From NCBI GenBank assembly GCA_021234155.1, contig JAJEKV010000051.1:4592698-4656697 (forward strand): a DNA stretch of 64,000 nucleotides, given 5' to 3'. Position 1 is the stretch's first letter; each line of letters opens with the position of its first letter. Below the pieces are notes generated by a model that ran no database searches, was not told where the DNA came from, and saw only the letters and a program-made list of their open reading frames with translations. Shown piece by piece: positions 12,180-24,000 of this stretch. The translations under genes were made by a program, and so were the position numbers. The stretch is from Isoetes taiwanensis. Its lineage: Eukaryota > Streptophyta > Lycopodiopsida > Isoetales > Isoetaceae.

Positions 12180-13189
12180 TCTCTTTCCAATATCGTTTCA
12201 AATGCTGGGGAGATTCAGCCATTGTAAGTGCGAGAAGAGGGTACCATGTGATGCACCTTGCGGATATAGTGGAGATGGCGCTTCACGGATTGAAGAGGCC
12301 AAAAACCTGTCTCTTGTAAAAGAATAGCATAGGGCACCATAGTTTTGACTCCTAGGATGTAAGTGACCAAGCACTAGTACTAATGGCAGGCCCCTATACT
12401 TCAGAACCATATGTGTAAAACAGGTTCTACCAAAGCACCAAACAAGTGGGCTTTCTGTGACCAATCATGAATCTCTGCTCGAAAACAATTATTTTGCATT
12501 GCATAAAGTGCTCTCCAGCCAGCAGTCACGCGCTTGGTAATATACTGCTCCTAAAGTGTGTCCTTACATAACTCTACACCAAGTTACTTGTAGCTGTCTA
12601 CAACTTCAAACTCGTGGCTATCATAGTGCAAAGTTGGAACAATATGCCGAGAAGATTGAACTACCAATAGCTTGGTCTTTTGGAGATTAACTTGAAGACC
12701 TGTGTTCTCACAAAAACTGTACAGAGCATGTAAATGTTATAGCATACTAGCAGCGGTATGTGCCATAAGCGAAACATCATCGGCATACATAAGTTGCCTG
12801 ATGATATAGTGTGTTAAATGTGGGCCTCCGCCACCCTGGTGATCAATCCATTCTTCCAATTGATCAATGCACAAGCCAATTAAGAAAGGATTTTGTACTA
12901 GCCTAAGCAGCACTAGAAGCGCGTGTACCAAAGCAGGAGACAACATAAGCAAGCAAAGCGTCAGTAAATGCAACATTACATTCTTGAAGAGTTGGGTAAT
13001 TCAAAATAAGTGCAAGAGCTAAGGTCTGTGCATATTCAAAAGATCTAGAATAGGTCAAGTGAATGCGAGAAGCAAGAGCATAGACAACAATAGATTGAAG
13101 AGGTGTAAACTGCCACTTTAATGACAAATAAAGTGGATAGTGGTCAGAATTTATCTTCTCATCTCTATGCCTTGTGCCAATTCGAAAAT

Positions 13190-13930
13190 TTAAAGATCCA
13201 AGATTCGCACTTGGGAAATGACATAATCAACAACACTCATACCATCTCCCTGCCTATCATGTCTGCATGTAAGACCTTTAGAGTGTGGCCATTGCTCTAA
13301 GCCATTGCAAATTACTATCCCGAAGACTTCATACAATTGAGTGAGTTCCTTTCCAAATGTTGAGACATGTTTTTTAGCATCGGGCGATGAACGTGGCAAA
13401 ATCGTATTATTAGCAGACATCCATAAAGGGTCACGGGCATCCTCAAGTATAAGCTGAGCTGCTTGCATTGCAGCAGTATGAGCATTAAAGTCCCCAAGAA
13501 GAATAGCATGGCCCAATTGTTTGATTTGAGCAATGTCATCATAAAGATCACCATAAGGATCATTGCAGTCTACATCATATTCATCATAGAAAGGCGATTT
13601 TGTAGGTGGAAAGTAACATGCAGCAACAAAAATGGCACTACCATTGTTGCAATGGAGTTTGATCCACATGTAGCGGTGTAGCTTTATAAAGTGTGATATA
13701 TGGAGTAAGGGAGTCCTTGAAATAGCAAGCAACTCCGCCACAGCCTCGCTACCCATGACATTCACTAAATAATGAAAAGTATTAATAGCCTGTGACATGA
13801 GGTAGCCTTTTGGCAGAATGCTCCCATATTTTTATGAGCAGAAGAATATCCATATCTTTTGCAATGGGATTCAGGCCATCACCTTTACGACAAGGAAAAC
13901 CTCGACAATTCTAAGACACCAACCAAAGGC
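13190..13930 (-). pseudogene. APE-type endonuclease domain of LINE-T (T2)
   Basis: This is the target-nicking domain of the LINE polyprotein. The frame at 13798-13190 carries LLGDFNAH (the GDFN catalytic motif), ICNGLEQWPHS, and SVVDYVIS (the SxxDY motif). SDHYPLY follows in another frame at about 13125. The N-terminal part at about 13930-13800 is in a shifted frame. Motif order and spacing fit an exonuclease-endonuclease-phosphatase fold. Frameshifts and the downstream RT deletion make it non-functional. Confidence 0.8.
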
Positions 13931-14299
13931 ACATTTCCTAGGCAGATACATTTAAAGTGTGAGCCGTGTGAACTAAAGAGGCTTGTGCCATAGAGGCGGC
14001 GGTGGCAATAACATAGAGCAACATGTAAATTGAAACCAATCACTTATTTTCTTAATCCTTTATTTTTTCAATTACATGTTATCTCCATGTTTTTTTGTTC
14101 TTGTGTTGGAAGTACGAATTGTGTCATGCCTTGGGGTCACCCCTGGCTCATGGGTCAGCTTTCTTAGTTCCAGCAAAATCCATTTTCACGAGAATCAATT
14201 ATTTGCTACAAATGAAGAGAGCACCTAGGAAGATGTAAGCAATTGATGATAATAATTGGATGAAGATATCGTGCATTTACAACTTTGTCAATTATAGAG

Positions 14300-14490
14300 T
14301 AAATTGATTGAATTGAATTGAATTTTATCGTTCGTGGAGACCAAAAGGTCTATGGAATCCATACAAAAAGAGAGCATAGCAAGTCTGCTACTGCCTAGGA
14401 TAAAAAGAACCCCAAAGGGATTTTAAAGGTAAAACCTTAATAGTAATACGCTTACTAGCAAATTGTACATTTGTACATATCAATGCAATG
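14300..14490 (-). mobile_element. LINE-T 3' fragment T3
   Basis: Only the 3' UTR remains: the AACCCC/GGGATTTT region, a terminal stem-loop (14336-14355, arms AGACC and GGTCT fully paired) and an ATTCA-type tail (14301-14325 on the plus strand). It is severely 5'-truncated, as is usual for LINE insertions. Confidence 0.7.
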
Positions 14491-14519
14491 ATGCAGAAAT
14501 TAGTTCATCTCGCTTGCCA

Positions 14520-14705
14520 AGTGGGATAAGTTACTGTACTTTGGTGCCAGATCTTACATAGATGTTTTCGTGTAAATGCCTTGCAGCATCACTATGATCC
14601 ATGCAACTCTGCAGTATGCCAGCTTTGCATTTCCGATATTGAAACACTTGAGCATTGTCTCTTTTTCTCCGTCAATTGGTGGTCCCCGACTTCAAGCACT
14701 ATTTA
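14520..14705 (+). mobile_element. L1-like LINE C-terminal fragment
   Basis: The plus strand encodes a broken zf-RVT-like region (LWCQILHRCFRVN, VCQLCISDIETLEHCLFF) matching the L1-like copies at 6.4 kb and 22.4 kb (CPLCGQHVETIEHCFFLC there). Both ends are truncated. Confidence 0.6.
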
Positions 14706-14922
14706 ACAAGATTGGATTGCCAAAACCAAGTGCATGAGCATCAGATAAACAGAAGGCATTTCATCTCGGGTTCAGTTGGTTATTGTGCTCAAATATGTAG
14801 CAAAATAACAGGGGGTTCCAGGGGGATTTGATATAGATATAATTCTTGAAACCATAGACCATATCCCTAACACAATTCAATGGGTTACTATTAAAAAAAA
14901 CATGGATTTAAGATAAACAATA

Positions 14923-15009
14923 GTCACATTAGCTCACTGGTTAGATTGGTTAAAGTAATCTTATTAGGACATTGAGTTATTTTGGTAGAGGCTCGAATCC
15001 CCGTATTTC
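14923..15009 (+). mobile_element. tRNA-derived SINE head
   Basis: An A-box-like TAGCTCACTGGTTAGA (14930-14945) and a B-box-like AGGCTCGAATCCCC (14989-15002) lie about 45 nt apart, as in a tRNA gene or a pol III SINE promoter. The rest does not fold into a clean tRNA and no anticodon arm is convincing, so a SINE is more likely than a tRNA gene. The body may continue to about 15250. Confidence 0.45.
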
Positions 15010-15773
15010 ATATTCTAAAACCTTAAGCGAAACCGTATAGAGGCTCGATATACTATCAAAACCTTAGGCAAACTCGTCTTTGACATCTTAAAATCATAGG
15101 CGTCCCCAATCATAAATGAGCATAATCGAAACGAGAGGTGTCCAGAGGCTTCAACATACATGCGGGTCGTAGGGATCGGCAGATCCTCGAATTTGGGAGT
15201 CCTGGGTGCACCTCGCTAGAATATCAGTCGTATATAGCTTCTAAGGCATTTATTTACCTATTCGTAGTGTTACTACTAGAGCCTAGGCTAAGATGCTGAT
15301 GGCTTATAACTCTTCCTCCCTCAGAGAAGAAGTGAGAGACCGTATTTAAATTGAGTTTATTCAAATCAATTTTTATCATTAGTCTCCTATGCTAGAGTGA
15401 GTACATAATGGTTCAGGTTCGTGTTTTAGGAGCATTGTATTGTGCTTCACAACTAAATGAGACTTGTACATCTTAAAATGTTTTTCTATGATTAATAAAC
15501 TTGCTTTTTGTCCTTCAAACAGAAAAAGAAATATCCAGCAATCATTTCCTAGTTTTTTTTTTTTATTTCCCTAGGTCTCATTCTTAATTGTTTCAAATAA
15601 CTCTTGATGGCTAGATTCTAGAATGTCCATGACTTGGTGTTTAGCCCTTGAGCTAACTATATATATAGGAACATTCTTCGCCCACATGAATTTAAGTCAA
15701 CAATAATGGAGCAAATCGGCATGCATGCACCATTCACGAGTGGGTCTATATGCATGCACATGCATCCAAAGAT

Positions 15774-15826
15774 TACTGGTTAGAGTGGTAGCGTATCACA
15801 CGTACCATGGTTCTATTGTCCCCCCG
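15774..15826 (+). mobile_element. Degenerate tRNA-like SINE remnant
   Basis: TGGTTAGAGTGGTAGCGT resembles a D-arm/A box. GGTTCTATTGTCC, about 33 nt later, resembles a decayed B box. There is no closed acceptor stem. It could also be an old tRNA pseudogene. Confidence 0.3.
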
Positions 15827-16237
15827 TTTGGCACTTGCAATGGGAAAATTTTCTAAGAGTTTGAGATATGTCATAATCGTAGTGTTGTGCTTGATCCTTA
15901 AAATTTTCCATGCACAATAGAACTCATTTCTTATATGAAGGCGATTATTTTCGCAGAAGCGTGTGCATTGCAACCTCTCCCATGAAGAAATTGTGCACCA
16001 TTATTGCTTCTATGAGTATAGTCAGCACCATCTTTGAATTGCAAGAGGGAGGCCGAAAGGCTATAAGTGATATACAAGGATCATAGAGGGCCTATGTTGT
16101 CAGATAAAGGTTGTCTAAGTTGAGCAACATGCATTTACTTGAAAAGAATGGATCAAATGGGATAAAGAATGAAAGTATTTTTTATACATTTTGCTATTTT
16201 TTTCAACTATTAGCTATAAGTGTAAATAGTTACTCAC

Positions 16238-18041
16238 ATATGTTTTAGGCTTCTTTTTTAGCTTTATGCAGGAGAAAAACATGTCATTCATATCCCATGG
16301 CCATTTGAGTTGAAAACAATCCGACGACCTACATTATAGATTGAAATAAAGTAAACAATTTTGTCAAAGTGTGGCAATAATAAGCTTGTAACTCATAGGA
16401 TGTGAAATGTAATAAGGTTAACATATTTCATGCCTACCAAAAATATTCGTTAAAATCATCATAATTCCTCCAAATTGTATGAGGAGCTTTTCCTTCTTTG
16501 TTATTTTTAGCTTCCTGTACATAATCAACATATTGTAATGAAGATTACATTGTTAAAAGAGAGTAGAAAAATAGCTAAGATGATTTAATTTGGAAAGGGT
16601 TTTTCAATAGAATTCATTTTTCTTTTTTCTTGCTAGATTTGAATTTCAAAAATGTACCTCTGCTATGATTTTATATACAGGTACAATTACTTGCTCCAAA
16701 AAGGGGTGTTCACAATCGGCCCATGTTTTAGCTCTTTTAGCGTCTTCCATCTCCAATATTTCATATAGATCCTCTGCCATCTAAATTTTTTAAATAGTGT
16801 CTTATTAGCATAAATATATATCAAAAAAGAGATGAAAGAAAGAAAAGAAAAGGGAAATAGAAGATGCTACTAACGTTATGGAATATGTAACAAAGGCACT
16901 CAGGTAAGAACCTCAGATTGGCGGCTTCTCCCCATATCAAAGCAAATAATGCCAGAAGCAATAGGTTCATTTGTTTGATTGGTCTCTTTATCCTGGAATT
17001 AAGAAGATGAGTATAGTTTAAATGCCATATCATCATAATTTGTGTGCTGATATAGACTTCTATTTAAGGACTCCATCAAATTCAAGTACCACAGAGATTA
17101 ACAAAGATTTGCACACTAACACAACTTGAGAAGATATAAATACACATAATTGTATACAATTCATATAACCGAAGAAGGAAAATGTCAATAGACTTGAAAC
17201 TATGGAAGAATATGAACCTGTGACTACTTGAGTAGACAGATTTTCTCATAACGTATTTGCACCATTCTTCATAATTTTGCATGAATTTATAATAAACTTG
17301 GTTGATAGCCTCTTCATCAAGTAACTATATCATGCAAATATTATGTAAGCCATATATTTTTGTTGCAAACGAAGCAATGCATATATGCATACTAGATTGT
17401 TATCTTGTAAGCTACCCAGTCGCATTTGCCTATTGGCTAGCAAGAGAATAAGATGTTCTCGCTGGTTGTTAACGTTGTCCACCTATAATGTACACTTAAA
17501 AAATTTATCCATAGAAGCATAAATGTATAATAAGGCTACAACTATAAATATAGAAATATAGAATTTTAAAATGCTACAATAAGATATTCAAAAGCCAACC
17601 TGAAACCCAAAGCAAAACTGAAGCAGATCAAGTATATCCAATTCCCTTCCCTTGGGTTTCAAAAATGCTGCAGGTAATCGAGGCAGATCTCTTGTGTATA
17701 ACAATGTTGTTATGGCAGCTTTTACCTGGAATTATACCTTTTGAAACTCCAAATTTGTTGCCTTGCTTGTACTATAAGTAGAGCAGTTTTACCTCAAAAG
17801 TTTGCATTTTGTCGTCCAAAATTCCAGGTGTTTCTAAAGGAAGAATGTTGTATGGCTTGAATTCTTTTTCTACATCGGATTCCAAAATTGCTTGAAACTG
17901 GTAAAGCGCAAATCACCACCTTGATGAATAAAATTGTTTCTAATTAAAGACATTACCTTCTTGGAGATTCCTTCTCCTCTTGCTTTCAAGATGTCCCTTA
18001 TGACTTTTAACGTTGCAAATACAATCCTCATATTTTCCGTC
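16238..18041 (-). CDS. CALS: Callose synthase exons 4-12, compact block
   Basis: Nine exons separated by short introns (59 to 225 nt), with canonical splice sites and no stops in frame. In order they carry MRIVFATLKVI; EFKPYNILPLETPGI; TRDLPRLPAAF and LDLLQFCFGFQ; DNVNNQREHLILLLAN; NYEEWCKYV; IWGEAANLRFLPECLCYIFH; MAEDLYEILE and FLEQVIVPVYKII; IWRNYDDFNEYFW; and CFQLKWPW. This is the cytosolic region before the first membrane helices. The last visible donor is GTGAGT at 16237-16232. The next expected exon (the FVEHRT / RSFHRLW region) was searched for by eye down to about 14 kb and not found. Confidence 0.9.
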
Positions 18042-21000
18042 CTACAAGTGAAAATATTTGTTAGTCTTATATAAGTATTAGATGGAATTTAGTTTAGCTT
18101 CATTTTCTATGGAGATCATACCAATGTATAGTTAGTAAATTTAGATTGTATCACATTGGCAGTATTCCTTAAAGAATAGAATGATCTTTGTTTAAACCGA
18201 GGCTTGCCATATTTTACACACATTACACATATCAATTATAGTTAGTTAGTGCGTGATATGTTGATCGGAGGCTTGAACACCATATGTCAGACACACTGCA
18301 CGTGATGAGACTTGATCTCCCCCATTCTTTTTGTCTAAACTGATACTTTAACACCATATAAAGGACACCTCATTATCGTTGCGAGTTGGTTTTCAAGATT
18401 GGTGAAGAATACTCCAACTTGAAGACAACCTCGAAAATAATGGGCAGCAATATCATACAAAGAATTAGATTGTTATTATATGTATGATCCCATTCAAGGA
18501 GCTATATAGGAGAAACTTGATAAAGCGCATGTGGTATTGAAGAATATAATAGAATAGAATAGATTTTTTAGCGTCCACGGAGAAACTTGATGTGATTTAT
18601 TATTTATGGAAGCATGGACCTTGAAAAATTATGTACAAGATAATGATTAGAGTTTCAAGTTTATTAGAGTGGTTTCTTATTTACAACATTGGTGGCAAAC
18701 ATTGCCCTACTAATTATCACATAATTATGGTTCGCCCATTGTTTGCCAAAATTACTTACATGAATTTTAGAAAAGGAGTTGACGACTGGGGCTAAAGAAA
18801 CAAGGGTTTGTGTTATTGGTTAGATGGGGTCTAGATCATAGCACTCTTAACTATTGATCACATTTTCGCATTTCACTTTGCTAGAGGATAGTCGTAATAA
18901 ATGCCAGGATCTTTGTTATTGCTTTGTGGACTTTGCAAAAGCCTTTGATACAGTCCCTAGAGATTATCTATAGATGCGACTCTCACAGTTGGATGTCCCT
19001 CAAGACTTGCAAACTATGTACAGTGTCATCTCAAATGCCACCATCGAGCCAGTATATTAACAATAGAGTGGGCATTGTCCAAGGTTATCCACTCTCTCTA
19101 GCATTGTTTGGGTGACATGTCTCGGTAGGAAAAGTGTATTGTTATGGATAGTTAAAAGCAAAGGCCGTCTTTATTGCCTTAAAGTATGCTTTTATCACCT
19201 ACTCTAGTTCTGGCTTATCTAGATTTCTAGAGAAATTTGGCTAGAAGTATCCCATCATGAATTGCTTTTAATCGCCTATCATTCCACACAATGCAAAAAT
19301 TAAGTATCTTATTTATGACAAGATTAGGGTTAGTCCGTGGATTTTATCCTTAATCTCCCTCTGTTTGTTTATTTGTTTGTCTGTCTGTCCGTCTGTCCCA
19401 TGATGTCATCCTCATCATCATCAATCGATTCTCTAAGATGGCTCACTTCATTCCTTGTCACACTACACCAGCAAAGAAACTTATTGCTTCCTCCTCTTAT
19501 TCTTCATGGTGACTAGGCTTTCATGGTTTGTCAGATACACATTGTCAATGATCATGATCCTTTAGTTCATTGCAGGTTTTTGGAAATGACTTCTAGAACC
19601 CTTACATGTAGAGTGCTTCTTTGGCAAGCTTCCTCTAATTCCCCCAGATCGAGTTCCTCTACGACTTCCACTGGTTGAGATTGACGACCATGAGAAGTTT
19701 GAAGCTTATAAGATCATGGGATTCCAAGTTTTCTTGAGGATATATTTATAATTTTGTGTACTAAGAAAGTTATTCTCCAGTAGTCATAATTATGTAGACG
19801 AGTTTGCTAGATTCTAAATTCCTTCAAAAGTGTGTTTACTATTTTTAAGACTACAAATGCCATTTTCCAAGTGATTGCACATACAACATGCAAAGAACTT
19901 GAATAATGCTCTAAACAAGGTGACCTCTATTCCCACTCTCTAAACAAGTCTAGTTTGGAGCACTCTAGCTCACCATCATACGAGAGGATGTTATAATGTG
20001 CATTATGAAAGTATGATAAAACATCTTTCAATATTCTTCATCCTTATGGAACAACTTTTATGTTTGATCATCACCACTTGGGGCCATAGGATGGACATCT
20101 AAATTTCATGAGTGAAATGTAAATAGAGTTTATGGGTGCAAAGGTAAACCTTGTGTTTGTACTTTGATGTTGTATAAGCTCCTCAACTTTATGCTCTTCT
20201 CTGTAGAAGGCATAAAACTTTTGAAGTAATTCAATATCGTATTGTTGATCAATATGCCCTCCATCCTTTAGGCTTTTCATCTGAGACATCCAGATTTTAT
20301 AAATCAACAAAAGGAATTTTTAAAGGCAAGAAGTGGCCTTATTATCATCAAAAAGACAAAACTTATTCTTTCAAATCATTTTTAATAACCGCATCGCCAT
20401 TTGAATTAATAATTTTAAAATTAATTGTTTATTTATATTAATGGAGAGGCTATTGTAGCTGAGCCTTTAGAAAGATGGAGAAGACTTACCAATAGTTTGA
20501 CATGAATTTTAATCAATCTTTCACTCTTGACCTTTTGCTTATCTAGCTAACTTGTAGCTAACTTATCTAGTCTAAATTTCAATGATCTATTCGCCACTTA
20601 TCAAGAAACTCATAACATCTTTGGCCTTCTACTGATCCATAGACCTATTGGTCTCCGTGGACGATAAATTCAATTCAATTAATTATGGTCCTTCTAGCTA
20701 ATTTATAGTCTAGATCCCGAGACCCTTTGCACTATTTGTAGTCTAAATTTCAAGTCCTTATAATAAGAATTAAGACAATAAATATGAAACGAGAGCAAAG
20801 ATTCATTTAATAGAATTTTACTTTGGATTTGCATGTAAGTTAGATTATCTATCGTACTGGATGTATTATGTAATTCCATGATATTTTGATATTCAAAACT
20901 CTACTCATGCTTTTATCATGCTTGATTATGTTATCCACTCTTTTCTATAATATTTAAGAAAATTGCATCTTTGGGCCTTGTCCAATTTTCAATACACATC

Positions 21001-24000
21001 CCATCATCTTCAAGACATGGAACAACATATATGAGCTAACGTTCTCAAAATCCAACTTAATTGCATATTATATTGTTAATAATTTATACACATATTAGAT
21101 GGGTGCACCCCTGCCATGTGGCTTTGGATCTTGCCCATGAAGAAGCGCAAACTTATAGCTTCCATTCGCATGGGTGCACATCGTCTCCATATTGAGACAG
21201 GACGTTGGGCTCGGGAAGCACGGGAGGACAGGCTTTGCTAGTGTTGCCACCAGGACGTCATTGAAGTTGAATGTCATGCCCTCCAGATCTGCACAGCATT
21301 TGCTTATATCCGAGCGCGGTATGTTCGATTACTAGTGCCTGACTAGCCGTTGCATGAGTTATTGAATACGGCGTTAGGAGGGCTTGTTGGGGTCATACCT
21401 CCAGGAGATTATGGATGCACGGACTTAGTTGTGTCCTCCGGGACAGTATTGAACTGTCCTATACAATTGTACAGTGTACTAGCATACTTATTACTGCTAA
21501 GGTTTAATTTTCCCTCGAAAACCCTTCCGGGCAGGGGTTTTTTCATTCTGACAGTAATACGCTTGTCGCTCTCTTTTCGTTTGGGTCCCATAGGCCAATT
21601 GATCTCCATGGATGATAAAAAATCTATTCTATTCTATTCTTAAAGTAAATAAAGTCTATCCCTCGAAAAAAAAAAAAATCACATATATGAGCTAATGTTC
21701 TCAAAATACAACTTAATTGCATATTATATAGTTGATAATTTATACACATACTAGAGGTTGCAAAATGAGATGCTTAATGATGCTACCTCATATGAGACAA
21801 CGGACTTCCAAATGCTTGTTGCTGGGAAAAAATTTAAAAGTTCACATATCTCTTTTTGCTTATTCTCTAGAATGTAGAAATTGTTTTTTTTTTTTTTTTT
21901 TGAAGGACGTGAGACTCTTTTTATTGACAAGAACAAAGGCGCAATACACAATGCACAGACAGGAATAAAACCCTAGTGGATAGACTGACCCAACTAGGCA
22001 TAAACACCCGTCTATGCATAAGAAGAACACCGTAAATACGTCTGCCAAATTATCTCTTTTTTATCGTCAGCTAGAGATGAGCAACAATAAGGTTTAGTGA
22101 TCTTCTGCCGAGCACAACGGAGAAGCTGCTAATTAGAGATGTGTGCACCTTGGAAAATACACAAACGTCGCCTCTGCCAGATAGACCACAAAATCCAACT
22201 AGAAGCAAGATGAAATGCCCACTTACGCAAGTTAGGCCAAACAGGGGGATAAAGTGCAAGTAGGATCTCCTGGCTAGTGAGAGACACACTGAAAAGAATG
22301 AACAACCATGCCCAAGCAAGCCGTAGATGATTGCACAAGAAGAAGCAGTGTTCAATAGTTTCAACATGTTGGCCACAGAGAGGGCAACAATCTGAGACTT
22401 CATCTTGTGAACCAAGACATTCACTCGAACACATCTATGGAGAATTTGCCACCGCAGCGCTGACACTTTAGGGTGGAGCAATTTATCCCATGTCCACATC
22501 CAAACACTTTTCCACTGTGGTTGGGGAACCTGAAGATGCCAGTGCTGGGATGGGGGAAGAGGCTCACAATCTAAAAGCAGCATGTACGTGGAAGAAACAA
22601 ACTTTTCTGGTTAACATGTGCATCACATATCCAAATAGGCACATCAACCTGTGGTTGCTGCATAGTGGATGGCAAAAAATCAGACACCCCAGCCCAGATT
22701 TGCCGATCCCATCTGTATAACAGAAATCTCGTCTGAAAAGCCTCCCATGACAAAAGATGACCAGAATCATACCAAGCTGCAATCGTTAAAACCCCAGCTA
22801 GCCGCCAACGCCGTTGGGTCTTTGAATGTATAAGTGCACATAAAGGCTGCTGATCATGCATACCTTGCAGGGGAAGCCACCAGCATGACATTGACAATAA
22901 AGCATAAGCTTGGAGATTAACATGGAATAAAGATCTAACTGCATCCCAGGAAGCAAGCAGACCTTTAAGGAATGGGGAAGCATTTGGATATGGATGCAGA
23001 TGATACAACAAGACCCATGGAATGTTGGACTTCCGTCTACAAAAGCCAGGTCATGATCTCGAAGTTCATTTGGAGGCTCCTCCTTGGTAAAGATGACTCT
23101 CCTGGCTTAAGGTTGGTGCGGCAATCACTTCTGCAGTGTCTTCCCTTTCACAAGATAACTATGTAGAAATTGTTGATGCATAGGCGATGGGATGTCTGCG
23201 GTGTGCTGTTAAACCCCATCAATATAGTATTTTTATAGTATGGCGAGAATCCTACATAGGCCCACAGAGCTATATATTCTAGCATTCTTTCATGGCCAAG
23301 GATTTACCCAAACTTTATTAACTCTAATGTACACAAAACAAATGACTCTAAGCATTAATACGATGGAAATCATAGCAATCTCCCCAGTACTCTACTGGTG
23401 TGTCTTCTTCTTGGTAACACCATACATATTGATTGGAATTCCTATTGAGCAATCTAAATTCATATAATCGTCACCAACATGTCTTCACACTCTTCTGCTA
23501 CACCTTAGATCTCATGCAATTGGCAATGCTTGCTCTGATTAGTTCTCCAAATTGGCCACAAAATTATCAATTTCTGTGAAAAGTGCAAAGAGCAAACTTG
23601 GCTGTGCATGTCAACCCTTTGGCTCTTAGAGGAGATGGAAGATATGGCAGATTGAAGTAATATTATTTTTTATAAATCTTAGGTCCTATTAATGTAGATA
23701 TAGCTCTTAATGCAAATATTCACCTAATTTTCCATCTTATTATCATTAGGACCATTATTGATGGTGCTATTAGTTCCATATGGATCAACCTGTCCCACAA
23801 TTTGAAAATTTCTAATTCTAATGAGAGTGTTAATAAAGACTGATTTAGAGATTGAATAAATAAATATGTTCACGTGTACGTACTCGCGTAAAGAGCAGAT
23901 ATATCACAAATGTCAATTATGTTGCCTTTGCTTCTCTGGTCTAAAGATATGTGTAAGGATGTCCGTGCTTTTGAGTACAATATGGTCATGACTTGGAAGA

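Larger units (their letters stand above)
11580..14030 (-). mobile_element. LINE-T copy T2 with deleted RT core
   Basis: A minus-strand LINE-T copy. Reading 5' to 3': start of the endonuclease (GFPCRKGDGLN, about 13900); the rest of the endonuclease at 13798-13190; the linker after SDHYPLYL (about 13130-12910); then an abrupt jump to the RT region around FLIGLCIDQLEEW and YADD (about 12880-12770). Roughly the first 300 residues of RT are missing compared with T1. The C-terminal Cys/His region is at 12179-11754. A terminal stem-loop at 11610-11632 and an ATTCT-type tail follow. A second ATTCTT tail at 11515-11540 could belong to another truncated insertion. Confidence 0.8.

Noticed and set aside
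14923-15009. Functional tRNA gene
   Set aside because: No good acceptor stem or anticodon arm; only the internal promoter boxes are convincing.
21517-21543. Stem-loop followed by T run, like a bacterial terminator
   Set aside because: It lies in the 3' UTR of a plant LINE and recurs in other copies; a bacterial terminator is not expected here.
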